NCBI GenBank assembly: GCA_030141605.1
Contig: JAQGDQ010000074.1
Span: forward strand, 1 to 64,000
Direction: 5' to 3'
Source: Tubiluchus corallicola
Lineage: Eukaryota > Priapulida > Priapulimorpha > Priapulimorphida > Tubiluchidae
DNA length: 64,000 nt
The position numbers and the translations under genes are program-made. Position 1 is the first letter of the stretch. The number at the start of each line of letters is the position of its first letter. Below the pieces are notes generated by a model. That model searched no databases and had not been told where the DNA came from. It saw only the letters and a program-made list of their open reading frames with translations. This document shows, one piece after another, positions 51,001 through 59,282 of the stretch.

Positions 51001-54000
51001 AGTTTTGAAATATTCACAGCCATACCAATTAAGATTACATTTTATTTTCGACTTGGTATTATTTCCACATGTTAGTGTAGAGAATAACGTGAATTTCTAC
51101 ACTGTCAGATAATGCTTTGATTTGTTGTACAGTTTACCTAATTGCCTAAATACTAGTAGTACTGTGCGGTGCATAAAGAATTAGACCATATGTTATCGTT
51201 ACTATTTGACTACATGGATTTTTATGCCTATTTCACTAGTTTATCTACTTAGCTACTTGTATTATTTTTCGGAATTGTACTTTGCTGTATTTTGAAGCAT
51301 GTCTGATTTAGGTAAGAAAACTGTCCCTCAGTTACAGCGAATGCTTAAGGACAAATGTTTACCTGTTAGCGGTCGGAAGCAGGAATTAATTGATAGGCTG
51401 TTGCAGTGCGAAGGCGCAGCTTCCAGCTCAACTGATGATGAAACGCAGCTAACACCTGCCGCTATACCTGACAGTGGGGACAAAGAGGAAAACTTACGCG
51501 AGCTAAGAAGCCACAGAACGCACAAAAGTCACAAGTCTCCTCATTCACGTAGTTCAAAATCAATCACTGTTTCGGCAACAGCACAAAGAATGTCAGCTGA
51601 AGCGAAAAAGGCTGCTCTTATGATTAAGCAACAAGCACTTGCAGAAAAGGCAAAATTGCAGTTAAATGAAATGCAGCTCGAACAAGAAAAGCAAAAGTTA
51701 GTTTTGCAACAAGAACAGTTGAAGATAGCTACTGAAATTAAGCAAGCAGACGCTGAGGCAACTGTCTTTGCTCAGTTTGAAGCCGGTAGTCCACGTTCTT
51801 CCGAGGTCGTTTCCTTTGTTGACAAAAGAGAGCAAACAAGAGACTGGGTAGCAAATTATTGCCAAGAGCAACCAGGATGCAGTTCCTTGCAGGCAGAGCA
51901 ACCAGGAAGCAGTGCCTTTCAGCCAGAGCAACCAGGAAGCAGTTCCTTTCAGGCACCTTTACGTGTCAAGCAACCTGAAATCAAAGGGAGTCCTCTGCCA
52001 GCAGTACAACCCCCTTACCAGTTTTATGGTTGTCCATTGCCTGGTATCGAGATAGAGAAATTCGATGGCAGCCCGTTGCAGTATTGTCGCTTCATTAAAC
52101 AGTTTGAAACAACGGTTGAGAATTACACAACTGACAACGTTGCCAGATTAACACTCCTTCTTCAGTTTTGCAGTGACAAAGTAAAACGTTATATTGACTG
52201 CTGTGTGACAATGGACCCAGTTGTAGGTTACACAAAAGCAAAGCGCATGCTAAAGGAGCGGTTTGGAAATGAATTTAATATCACTCAAGCATGGATCAAA
52301 CAGATTTCGGATTTCAAACCCATTAAGGCTGCGGAATATCAGACATTACAGGAATATGCAGACTTGTTGCGTGCTTGTTATGAAACTCTGTCAAGTTTAG
52401 GTTATTTGTCCGAGATTAATGCTCAAGGAAATCTCGTACAAATCGTGGACAAATTGCCCATTGGCATTCATTCTCACTGGAGGAAAGAAGTTCATAATAT
52501 TAAATCTTCTGGGAGAATTCCAGACATCTTTGATGTTGTCACTTTCATAGAAAGACAGGCACAGATTGAAAATGATCCCACGTTTCATAGGAAACCATCC
52601 GAGAGGAAGGACACCTATAAGCCTAAACCAAAGTCTAATTCTGTAAACATTTTTGCTAGTTCTGGAACATTTGCTAGTTCACATACACGTGAACCTGACA
52701 AATCTGAAGAGAAGACTTCACTTTCATGTACCCTGTGTTCTGAAGCACATCGGCTTCAGAAATGCTTCAAGTTCAAGAGGCTAACTGTACCTGGAAGGCT
52801 AGAGGTAGCCAAGCAACACAAACTATGTTTTAATTGCCTGAAGCCTAACCACAGTAGTGCATCATGTAGGTCAGCCAATCGCTGTGATGTTTGCAAGAGA
52901 AAACATGCCACTTTCTTGCATGCTCAGAATGTGCGAGGAAATATTAGCACTGCTGCTGCTACACACAAACCCAACAGCAGGCCGTATAGTGGAGAAGAAA
53001 AAGAAAAGAAGAATAATGAAGAAGATAACGAGAAACTAAAAGAAGAAGATAGTGAGCACAATTGCCAAAGTGGTTACATAAAGAAGACGCATGAGCCTTC
53101 TAAGTGCAATGTAGCTTTGCCTATCTTGCCAGTATTTGTTAACATACCAGGTGGTAAACCATTAAAGACACTAGCACTTCTTGACCCTGGTTCGACAAAT
53201 ACATTCTGCTCTAGCCAAATATATGAAAAGTTAGGTGCTCAGGGCAGAGAAGAAACATTAATTTTGACAACGCTTGATGCTAAACAGAGCCAGAAGAAGA
53301 GTAAAGTCACTAAACTACAAGTGTCTGATCCAAACTACAATGTCACCATAGATCTCCCTCTTGTCTTTACAAGACTATCCCTTATGTTAGAGATGGAGCA
53401 TTTACCTGTTTATGAGAACTTGAGCTCTTGGCCACACTTACAAGGCATTGACGTCTATGTTGCCCAGGACAGATCTCAGTCTCTGGAACTTGGCCTTCTC
53501 ATAGGGCAAGATGTGCCTGAAGCTCTCGCTCCAATTGAAATAAGAAAAGGACCTAAACATGCTCCTTGGGCATCGCTCAGTGTCTTGGGTTGGACCCTAA
53601 ATGGACCACTTGGACCAACTGAAGCCGAGCATATCAGTTGTAACCTTAGCATTTTGCAGCCTGTAACACTGGAGCAACAAGTAGAGCGATTCTGGCAGCT
53701 AGAATCTTGTGAAGATAACAGCCATAAACCTTCTGTCGAGGATGTAAGAACTGTTAACATCTGGGAAAGATCCGCAACACTGACTGAAGACCACCACTAT
53801 ATGATGGATATCCCATTTAGAAGCGAATCTCCCGATTTGCCAAATAATAAAGCTGTAGCAGAGAAGAGACTTGAAGGTTTGAAGAAGAAGTTTAAACAAG
53901 ATGAGGTCCTTCACAACAAATACTCTAAAGAGATTAGTGACTTGCTCGAAAAAGGATATGCTGAACCCGTAAATGAGGAAGCTGCAACCACTGATGGCAA

Positions 54001-57000
54001 GGTGTGGTATTTGCCACACTTTAATGTTAAAAGTGAGAGCAAGCCAGAGAAAACAAGAGTAGTATTTGATTGCGCTGTGAGCTTTGCTGGCACAACATTA
54101 AACAAAATTGTAATGCAAGGACCTGATCTAATGATCTAACCAACAAGCTCCTTGGCGTCCTGCTCAGATTTAGAGAAGGTAAAATAGCAATCGCTGCTGA
54201 CATCGAGAGTATGTTTTACCAGGTGAGAGTCACTCCTGCTGACAGAGATGTACTCCGTTTCCTTTGGTGGCCTGGAGGCAATATAGAACTAAAACCTAAA
54301 ATATACAGGATGACAGTCCATATTTTTGGCGGAATATGGTGCCCAAGTATTGCATCATATGCACTCCAGAAAACAGCCATGGACAACAGAGCTTTGTACA
54401 ACAGCACCGTGGTACAAACAGTTATAAGCAATTTCTATGTAGACGATCTTCTTAAGTCTCTTTCAACAACTCAGGAAGGTATTGCAATGATAGAAGACCT
54501 TACCAGTTTACTTCACCATGGTGGCTTCCATTTAACAAAATGGTGCAGCAATGACCGAGAAGTTCTCAACTCTATCCCTGCAGAAGAAAGAGGGAAATCA
54601 GTGAAGGAAATTGATTTAGATAACTCATCCTTGCCTGTTGATCGGGTTCTTGGCATTGCATGGAACATGGAAGCAGACCATTTTAGTATTCTTGTTAGGA
54701 AAAAAGAAACACCGATGACACGCCGTGGTCTTTTGAGTGTAATGGCTTCATCATATGATCCTATGGGAATAATAAGTCCCTATGTCCTGCAAGCGAAGTT
54801 ACTGTTTCAGGAAGAAACACGATTGAAGAAATCCTGGGATGAACCTTTGGAGGATCATGTGAAACAACAATGGAAAAGATGGTTAGAAGAACTTGACCTA
54901 ATCAAAGATGTGCACCTGAGTCGGTGTTTTACACCACCAAACTTTGAAGCTGTTTCATACCAGCTTCATCATTTCTCAGATGCATCCGAAAGAGCCCTTG
55001 GAACTGTATCATATCTTAGATCAGCAAATGCTGCAGGAGATATCGTCTGTTCATTTGTGGTGAGTAAAACAAGACTGACCCCCTTTAAGAAAGTCACTTT
55101 GCCACGCCTCGAACTGTCAGCTGCTGTGCTTGCAGTAAAAGTTGATTCTATGGCACGGAAGGAATTAAGCATTCCTATAGGTACTTCTACATTTTGGGTT
55201 GACAGCACAATTGTTCTTGGCTATATCAACAATGAAAGGGCCAGGTACAAAACCTTTGTGGCTAACCGGTTAGCTACCATACACGGCTTAACAGTTCCCA
55301 GCCAATGGAGGCATGTCTCTGGAGATGAAAATCCAGCAAATGATGCATCGCGAGGTTTGTCTGCAAGAGATTTAATCACGAATGTCAGATGGCTGCATGG
55401 CCCAGAATTTCTATACAAACCTGAACCAGAATGGCCAGTTCAAACAGTTCTGCGCACAGTGGATAGTCACGACAATGAGATAAAGCAAAGTGTTAAAGTC
55501 TTATTGTGTGAAGCTAACCCTTCGAAGTCAGAAGCTACTGACAAGCTTATGGAATATTATAGTAGCTTCTACAAACTTAAAAAAGCAGTCACGTGGTTTT
55601 TGCGAGTGAAAGCCATTTTGAAGAACAAAATCGCAAAGATCCCATCCTCTCAATGCTATAATACAGAGATATCTGTTTCAGAGTTGGAGCAAGCGGAAAA
55701 GGCGATTCTCGGCTATATCCAACGCCAACACTTTACTCAGGAATACAAAACCTTATCTGCAGGACAAGCTGTCTCCAAATCGAGCACGATAGCAAAGTTA
55801 AATCCTGTCCTGTCCAAGGACAACCTCATTGTTGTTGGAGGGCGACTTAGAAATGCAGCGCTACCTGAAGCTGCCAAACATCCTGCAGTACTTCCTAAAG
55901 AGCATCATGTTTCAACCTTAATAATCCGTCATTACCATGAAACCAATGGTCACATTGGAAGAGAACATGTGCTCTCGTTAGTTCGCTCTGCTTACTGGAT
56001 TATTCGAGGACGGACACTTACAAAGAAACTATTAAAAGATTGTCGTAAGGGCCGTCGTCTCTATGCACCCCTGGAGAGCCAGAAAATGGCAGATTTGCCA
56101 GCTGATCGTGTAGAAGGAACTCACGCTTTCGAATCTGTAGGTGTAGACTGCTTCGGAACCTTTCATGTTGTCAGAGGGCGTGCAAAAGCTAAGCGATATG
56201 GCTGCATTTTTACTTGCACCACCACTAGAGCAGTTCACCTAGAGATTCTACACACCCTCGAAACCAGCTCTTTCATTCAAGCACTGCAACGTTTCATAAG
56301 CCGAAGAGGTCCACCAAGACTAATCAGGTCTGATCAAGGTACAAATTTTGTTGGCGCCCAAAAGGAGCTTCAGAATTCTATAACCGAATGGAACCAAAGT
56401 CAAATTCAAAGCACTCTACGTCAGAAAAATATAGAATGGATCTTCAACCCTGCTTCAGCTAGCCATTTTGGGGGCTTCTTTGAGCGCATGATTAGAAGTG
56501 TAAGGAAAGTTTTAGTCAGTATCTTGGAACAGCAAACACTGGATGACGAAAGACTTAGTACACTATTCTGTCTAGTAGAGGCCATTTTAAATAGCCGGCC
56601 CCTTACCATTGTTTCAGAAGATCCAAATGACTTAGAAGCTCTAACACCAAACCATTTGTTGCTGCTTCGACCAAATCCCGCACTGCCGCCTGGCAACTTC
56701 GAAGTAAAGGACCAATACAAAAAGAAGTGGCGCCAAGTCCAGTACATGGCAGACTTATTCTGGACAAGATGGTATCGTGAATACTTGCCAACGTTGCAAC
56801 TGCGAACAAAATGGTTACGAAGCAAAGAAAATCTGAAAGTTGGAGACATAGTTTTGGTAAGCGATAATGTCCAACGAAGCCAGTGGATACTTGGGCGAAT
56901 TGCAGATGTCAAGACAAGTGATGATGGATGCGTCCGCTCTGCAACCATAAAGACCAAAAGTACGCTTCTAACCCGGCCTATACACAAATTATGTTTAATT

Positions 57001-57736
57001 GAAAAAGCAGATTAATTTTGTTATTCTTTTAGTGGGAAATGGCACTCAAGTCCCATTTAAAGGGGGTGTGTTAAGGTCAGTTTCTGGCCTTAACATGTAG
57101 GTGGCAGCACCTATGGAACTTACCTGATTTTTACCTGTGAAGTGGTAAATTGGGTGCCTCGCTAAACACGCTGACACAAGGCTCGGCAAATGTTAAGTAA
57201 TGTTTGATAATGTTTAAGTATAGTGTCTCTACCTGATTTGCCGTTAACCTGTACGACGTTTTTAAGAATCTATTAAGTTTTATAGCCGCACGATGTAAGT
57301 AACATTTAATTTAATATCTTAAATTATAATAATCAATTTATTATACATTTGTATGCAGTGAGAAGCTGTCAATTTATTATTTTCATTTTGTATATACAGA
57401 AATAAAGATTTCTGAGACACACCATGCCATGAAGGAAATTCTTTGTGTCCCCGTCACAGTTGAACTTTTTTTTGTAAAAATAGCTTTCAAGATTTTATTT
57501 TACGCAAGGAAAATGAAATAACGGAATCCCAATAAAATATCAATACGAAAACTCAGCAATAATCAAAGGTACATGTAATAACATGTTTAAATTTAAAGCA
57601 CCAATAAATGGTTCACCAAATCATCCCAGTTTCCAGTCCCGAAAACTGTCGAGTCTTGCAACGAAGGATTAAATGAAGGTTTCCATCGGATCTTATTAAT
57701 TTTTTGGCTAACAAACTTTACACTAACTCCCTCCAT
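41900..57736 (-). CDS. NUP43: nucleoporin Nup43 (WD40), eight exons
   Basis: Joining eight minus-strand exons gives one frame of 349 codons plus stop, close to the vertebrate protein of about 380. Exons: 57617-57736, 49877-49993, 48847-48924, 48213-48375, 47034-47169, 44572-44723, 42270-42380, 41900-42072. Every junction has GT donor and AG acceptor and the phases agree. Diagnostic segments are KFVSQKINKIRWKP at the start, VVSVGEDGRINF, ATGGQDGMLCIWDLRQ, NLFTCSEDGSVWQWD and LLCGTDGEAIHVI near the end, in Nup43 order. In the family, Nup43 is a WD40 beta-propeller subunit of the Nup107-160 (Y) complex, a nuclear-pore scaffold that also works at kinetochores. The loop after the last clear blade is shorter than in human. 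Intron 1 carries a 7.2-kb BEL element in antisense. Confidence 0.95.
42270..42380 (-). CDS. NUP43: NUP43 exon 7
   Basis: Acceptor TTCCAG, donor GTTAGT. It encodes WEVRFHPSYPDNLFTCSEDG and SVWQWDVS, the most conserved Nup43 WD repeat. Confidence 0.95.
42598..43495 (+). pseudogene. Ty3/gypsy pol remnant with integrase before RNase H (Gmr1-like)
   Basis: In order on the plus strand: integrase core end (DEGVLLFTARDCAQTFLEFS, PFELMFEYS), then the integrase C-terminal region (SDKVLVIFESP, VRYHGPYENES, NYIVMMPNRCKTKQLCHIMI, LKDYVERGD), a linker (IPDVHLPDLSGIDHPVGYLQ), and RNase H end (LTLVRKMKSRNHRLLHRHLA, LQEHNLDIWHIKS, IIGDALS). Integrase therefore precedes RNase H, the reverse of ordinary gypsy and the arrangement described for Gmr1-like elements. 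The reverse transcriptase that should lie between linker and RNase H is missing. Stops and frameshifts are frequent. Confidence 0.7.
43500..43687 (+). repeat. candidate gypsy LTR end and primer-binding site
   Basis: Between the RNase H end and the gag start. AATAAA occurs in TTTCAATAAACAGC near 43590. ACATGACAGAACA is followed at 43671 by TGGCGACTCTATGAACT, which starts with TGG as primer-binding sites do. A 14-bp direct repeat ACATGACAGAACAT recurs at about 43659 and 43691. No second LTR copy was found to confirm the limits. Confidence 0.4.
43766..44130 (+). pseudogene. gypsy gag N-terminal remnant
   Basis: Reads IGNISEFKPCTEDWENYSKR, LQLWMQVNKIPDNENVGVLL, then after an in-frame TGA AEAFEMVINLCMPEDPTTKT and LTEMLRRSHYAPPRTVMGER. 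The F-P--EDWE-Y-ERL----AN-I-D----AVLL pattern is standard for the start of gypsy Gag. It is truncated after about 120 residues. Confidence 0.7.
44572..44723 (-). CDS. NUP43: NUP43 exon 6
   Basis: Acceptor TTTCAG, donor GTAAGT. It encodes TGDTVPLHCVDKHPGQ and ATGGQDGMLCIWDLRQ, matching Nup43 closely. Confidence 0.95.
44724..47033 (-). other. NUP43 intron 5, with a transposon-like end and a repeat
   Basis: 2.3-kb intron. CAGGGGCGTATTAACC at 45155 resembles a hAT-type terminus and is followed by a perfect 16-bp palindrome TTAGGCTATAGCCTAA (45181-45196). Copy 2 of a dispersed repeat lies at 45274-45444. No matching right end was found. The rest is AT-rich. Confidence 0.6.
45274..45444. repeat. 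dispersed repeat, copy 2 of 2
   Basis: Same family and orientation as 36434-36602. It lies about 120 bp inside the transposon-like end at 45155, which suggests, without proving, that the repeat is part of that element. Confidence 0.8.
47034..47169 (-). CDS. NUP43: NUP43 exon 5
   Basis: Acceptor TTCTAG, donor GTATGT. It encodes NADSCTINDVTFLKKFEIAT and NSAGQLKVWDIREG, matching the Nup43 segment NADSSTLHAVTFL. Confidence 0.93.
47170..48212 (-). other. NUP43 intron 4
   Basis: Non-coding. Contains a (TA)n run at about 47909-47934. No transposon protein was recognised. Confidence 0.7.
47909..47934. repeat. TA microsatellite
   Basis: Uninterrupted TA dinucleotides within NUP43 intron 4. Confidence 0.9.
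48213..48375 (-). CDS. NUP43: NUP43 exon 4
   Basis: Acceptor TTACAG, donor GTAAAC. It encodes TLSVVHSYVHVHHYSK, then DDVVSVGEDGRINFLNMEQK and VPVRTV, matching the Nup43 segment IVTVGEDGRINLF. Confidence 0.95.
48376..48846 (-). other. NUP43 intron 3
   Basis: Non-coding, 471 bp. It contains a short direct repeat TATATCACAGCAC / TATATCACAGTG near 48640-48662. Nothing else was seen. Confidence 0.7.
48847..48924 (-). CDS. NUP43: NUP43 exon 3
   Basis: Acceptor TTGCAG, donor GTACCA, both phase 0. It encodes 26 residues: FLANDVILTSSSFGNVTL, then HKHHTKSQ. Matches the Nup43 segment IVAASSTGCVTVF. Confidence 0.9.
48925..49876 (-). other. NUP43 intron 2
   Basis: Non-coding, 952 bp, AT-rich. No element was recognised. 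Confidence 0.7.
49877..49993 (-). CDS. NUP43: NUP43 exon 2
   Basis: Acceptor TTTTAG, donor GTAATA, phase 0. It encodes SHKLSIWTIDDG, then EEPRLLCDVDHVGDVTDLL, matching Nup43 ISLWSIGD and LLCDIRHHGDVMDL. Confidence 0.95.
50260..50264. repeat. target-site duplication, left
   Basis: GTTGA, identical to 57459-57463. Confidence 0.9.
50265..50654 (+). repeat. BEL/Pao 5' LTR
   Basis: 390 bp, TG...CA ends. It differs from the 3' LTR in two places near its end: CTGCGACACACTATG here against CTGAGACACACCATG. An AATAAA lies about 50 bp from the end. Confidence 0.97.
50655..51298 (+). other. BEL/Pao leader with unassigned primer-binding site
   Basis: Untranslated leader between 5' LTR and Gag. The closest primer-site candidate starts TGGAGATAATTCAACG at 50675, 20 bases past the LTR; the matching tRNA was not identified. 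No reading frame of note. Confidence 0.5.
51299..54139 (+). CDS. BEL/Pao Gag-protease-RT N-terminal part (frame broken)
   Basis: 946 codons. Residues 6-38 form a SAP-like DNA-binding motif (VPQLQRMLKDKCLPVSGRKQ, then ELIDRLLQ). Residues 95-158 form a Lys/Gln/Glu-rich coiled coil, and 189-218 hold three 10-residue repeats of the EQPGSSSFQA type. A Gag domain of the DUF1759 kind spans about 245-430, with zinc-binding clusters C477-C480-H484-C489, C510-C513-H518-C523 and C529-C532 with following His. The retropepsin motif is at 629-631 but reads D-P-G (LALLDPGST) instead of D-S/T-G. Reverse transcriptase begins with WYLPHFNVK and KTRVVFDCAVSFAGTTLN. The frame then stops inside the 8-bp duplication ending at 54139. 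The proteins of this class package and copy the element. Confidence 0.92.
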   Translation: MSDLGKKTVPQLQRMLKDKCLPVSGRKQELIDRLLQCEGAASSSTDDETQLTPAAIPDSGDKEENLRELRSHRTHKSHKSPHSRSSKSITVSATAQRMSAEAKKAALMIKQQALAEKAKLQLNEMQLEQEKQKLVLQQEQLKIATEIKQADAEATVFAQFEAGSPRSSEVVSFVDKREQTRDWVANYCQEQPGCSSLQAEQPGSSAFQPEQPGSSSFQAPLRVKQPEIKGSPLPAVQPPYQFYGCPLPGIEIEKFDGSPLQYCRFIKQFETTVENYTTDNVARLTLLLQFCSDKVKRYIDCCVTMDPVVGYTKAKRMLKERFGNEFNITQAWIKQISDFKPIKAAEYQTLQEYADLLRACYETLSSLGYLSEINAQGNLVQIVDKLPIGIHSHWRKEVHNIKSSGRIPDIFDVVTFIERQAQIENDPTFHRKPSERKDTYKPKPKSNSVNIFASSGTFASSHTREPDKSEEKTSLSCTLCSEAHRLQKCFKFKRLTVPGRLEVAKQHKLCFNCLKPNHSSASCRSANRCDVCKRKHATFLHAQNVRGNISTAAATHKPNSRPYSGEEKEKKNNEEDNEKLKEEDSEHNCQSGYIKKTHEPSKCNVALPILPVFVNIPGGKPLKTLALLDPGSTNTFCSSQIYEKLGAQGREETLILTTLDAKQSQKKSKVTKLQVSDPNYNVTIDLPLVFTRLSLMLEMEHLPVYENLSSWPHLQGIDVYVAQDRSQSLELGLLIGQDVPEALAPIEIRKGPKHAPWASLSVLGWTLNGPLGPTEAEHISCNLSILQPVTLEQQVERFWQLESCEDNSHKPSVEDVRTVNIWERSATLTEDHHYMMDIPFRSESPDLPNNKAVAEKRLEGLKKKFKQDEVLHNKYSKEISDLLEKGYAEPVNEEAATTDGKVWYLPHFNVKSESKPEKTRVVFDCAVSFAGTTLNKIVMQGPDLMI
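54124..54139 (+). repeat. 8-bp tandem duplication breaking the pol frame
   Basis: TGATCTAA at 54124-54131 is repeated exactly at 54132-54139. It shifts the frame and creates a TAA within the reverse transcriptase. The sister element on the minus strand has no such insertion at the matching place. Confidence 0.9.
54211..57015 (+). CDS. BEL/Pao RT-RNase H-integrase part
   Basis: 934 codons from a chance internal ATG just downstream of the frame break. Reverse transcriptase continues with YVDD at 76-79. RNase H follows (LHHFSDAS with D257, FWVDSTIVLGYINNE with D331). The integrase zinc region has HYHETNGHIGREH and then C611-R-K-G614, where the last zinc-binding Cys is replaced by Gly (the sister element has C-R-R-C). 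The catalytic triad D646 (VGVDCFG), D708 (RSDQGTNFVGA), E758 (FGGFFERMIRS) is complete. A BEL-type C-terminal domain ends the protein (KENLKVGDIVLVSDN). Translation from the authentic Gag start cannot reach this part because of the upstream frame break. Confidence 0.92.
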   Translation: MFYQVRVTPADRDVLRFLWWPGGNIELKPKIYRMTVHIFGGIWCPSIASYALQKTAMDNRALYNSTVVQTVISNFYVDDLLKSLSTTQEGIAMIEDLTSLLHHGGFHLTKWCSNDREVLNSIPAEERGKSVKEIDLDNSSLPVDRVLGIAWNMEADHFSILVRKKETPMTRRGLLSVMASSYDPMGIISPYVLQAKLLFQEETRLKKSWDEPLEDHVKQQWKRWLEELDLIKDVHLSRCFTPPNFEAVSYQLHHFSDASERALGTVSYLRSANAAGDIVCSFVVSKTRLTPFKKVTLPRLELSAAVLAVKVDSMARKELSIPIGTSTFWVDSTIVLGYINNERARYKTFVANRLATIHGLTVPSQWRHVSGDENPANDASRGLSARDLITNVRWLHGPEFLYKPEPEWPVQTVLRTVDSHDNEIKQSVKVLLCEANPSKSEATDKLMEYYSSFYKLKKAVTWFLRVKAILKNKIAKIPSSQCYNTEISVSELEQAEKAILGYIQRQHFTQEYKTLSAGQAVSKSSTIAKLNPVLSKDNLIVVGGRLRNAALPEAAKHPAVLPKEHHVSTLIIRHYHETNGHIGREHVLSLVRSAYWIIRGRTLTKKLLKDCRKGRRLYAPLESQKMADLPADRVEGTHAFESVGVDCFGTFHVVRGRAKAKRYGCIFTCTTTRAVHLEILHTLETSSFIQALQRFISRRGPPRLIRSDQGTNFVGAQKELQNSITEWNQSQIQSTLRQKNIEWIFNPASASHFGGFFERMIRSVRKVLVSILEQQTLDDERLSTLFCLVEAILNSRPLTIVSEDPNDLEALTPNHLLLLRPNPALPPGNFEVKDQYKKKWRQVQYMADLFWTRWYREYLPTLQLRTKWLRSKENLKVGDIVLVSDNVQRSQWILGRIADVKTSDDGCVRSATIKTKSTLLTRPIHKLCLIEKAD
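57059..57068 (+). other. polypurine tract
   Basis: AAAGGGGGTG immediately before the 3' LTR, the usual plus-strand primer site of LTR elements. Confidence 0.8.
57069..57458 (+). repeat. BEL/Pao 3' LTR
   Basis: 390 bp, two differences from the 5' LTR, followed by GTTGA. Confidence 0.97.
57617..57736 (-). CDS. NUP43: NUP43 exon 1
   Basis: Begins at ATG (57734-57736), preceded two codons upstream by an in-frame TAA. It encodes 40 residues starting MEGVSVKFVSQKINKIRWKP and ending VFGTGNWDDL. This matches Nup43 KFVSKKISKTRWRP and FATGSWD. Donor GTGAAC, phase 0, joins exon 2 across the BEL-containing intron. Confidence 0.92.
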
Positions 57737-58797
57737 ATGTTAGAGGCAGATGCAAATAAAAACGTGATGATATTCAATATTATTTTTATGCAAACTTATA
57801 AAATTTACTGAAACTGCAGAGAAACACAAAAACTTCCCGCAAATGCAGGTTTTCCACTAGGCGTAATCTTTGAGTCCATTAATCCCTCTGGAAAGATTTA
57901 GTTTAGTTTAATTTATTCACACCTGTTAAACATAAAAGCTTTCATAATATTTAAAAATAAAAATACAGTACAACATAATGCTAGCACACTACGTAACTAG
58001 CACTCATTAAGGTTTGTAGGAGGACACACAGAGTAAGCTACTTACTGTGTCTATTGAATTTAAGAAACCTTGTTAAAACATCATGTTTAAGTCTTTTACG
58101 AAATAACTGAACAATTTAAAATTTTCAGCAGTAACTGAGACATTTACAGAAGTAGGCAATAAGTCACATATTGGAACGACACGATTCCCTAGTGACTAGT
58201 GTGTACAATGAAGAACTGCCCATTGAGAATATCAACCATCTTAGCTGTGTTTGCGTTAGTTAAACTTAGTTTACTGAAATGTAGGTAAACTGCATCATGT
58301 AATATGTATTAATGTATGTAAAAATACACAAATGGAAAAAAATGGCACATGTATTACCTTGATGCAAATAATTTCGGCCATAAAACTAGAATGTACTCAG
58401 TAGGAAGCAGATCTCCACCAAAGTAGAAAGATTCTAATTTTACATATTACATATAAATTTGTGTGATTCTTATGATTGAAAAAACGTAAACAAAAATAAA
58501 CAAGCAAGCATCTAAAAATATACTTATATTGGTATTATATAAACTAACAAAAGATACACAAAATATTTTGTTTATTAAATAGAATAATCAGGAATGCGCA
58601 AACATTTCTCTTTGTCTATGTTTGTGTTTGTCTACATTTTTCTAACTATTTAACGTTGGTAATAGACCGACAAATTACGTAGTAACATACTAAGCCAGTT
58701 TACGCATGTATTATAAGCACAGTATGTAGGTGGAGATAATAAAAAAAGAAGTGCTGTATCTTGTAGCCAGCTCTTCCTCTTTCCATAGAGCTATAAC
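57737..58797. other. presumed NUP43 promoter region between two BEL elements
   Basis: AT-rich, no reading frame of note, no clear TATA or CCAAT box assigned. The 5' end and promoter of minus-strand NUP43 should be here, squeezed between its exon 1 and the end of the next BEL element. Confidence 0.45.
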
Positions 58798-59225
58798 TGT
58801 TGTGAACAGAAAGCCTTCACTATTTGATTCATGCTCCAAAGTCGTTTATTCTAAACAGAATAATAAAAAGAACATTAACAAGTAAGAAAATGAATAAAAT
58901 GATAAATTGAAGCTCAGTAATTACAAAGAAGTCAACTTATTGGCAAAGTACTTTCTCAAACTTGAGAGATTGAATTCACAACTTAATTAAATTATTTAAA
59001 TTGATGTAACTCACATTGTTGGCTCTTCGTCAAGATTTAAAATTTCTCAAGGTACAAAATTCGGTTATGACTAAACGATGTTATTAAATGTAACACAATA
59101 ACGACAAAAACATTGCTGTGATCAAAAAACACGACCACCATTGTTCCCCTCCTGTCCTTTCCTCCTCACTCGTAGAGGGCAGCACCTTCCAATACATAGG
59201 TGTCGTTATGCATATTGCCGTTACA
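58798..59225 (-). repeat. 3' LTR of the second BEL/Pao element
   Basis: Starts TGTAACGGCAATATGC right after the polypurine tract and ends near TCTGTTCACAACA, about 428 bp. An AATAAA lies at 58845-58850 on the minus strand. The distal limit is uncertain by a few bases because the partner LTR is not in the window. Confidence 0.7.
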
Positions 59226-59282
59226 CTCCCCCTCTAAAATGCGAACTCACAAAGCATTTTACCAAAAATTTCCAGTAAGCAG

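Larger units (their letters stand above)
50265..57458 (+). mobile_element. full-length BEL/Pao LTR retrotransposon in NUP43 intron 1
   Basis: 7194 bp, bounded by 390-bp LTRs that differ at only two positions. Both LTRs start TGTTAAGG and end CCGTCACA. The 5-bp target-site duplication GTTGA flanks it (50260-50264 and 57459-57463). The internal part has a leader, a Gag-protease-RT-RNase H-integrase reading in BEL/Pao order and a polypurine tract. The long frame is split by an 8-bp tandem duplication at 54124-54139. The element lies antisense to NUP43, so its LTR poly(A) signal (AATAAA in the plus strand) does not face the host transcript. Confidence 0.96.

Noticed and set aside
53476-56987. Long minus-strand open frames within the first BEL element
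   Set aside because: Antisense shadows of gag-pol; no recognisable domains.
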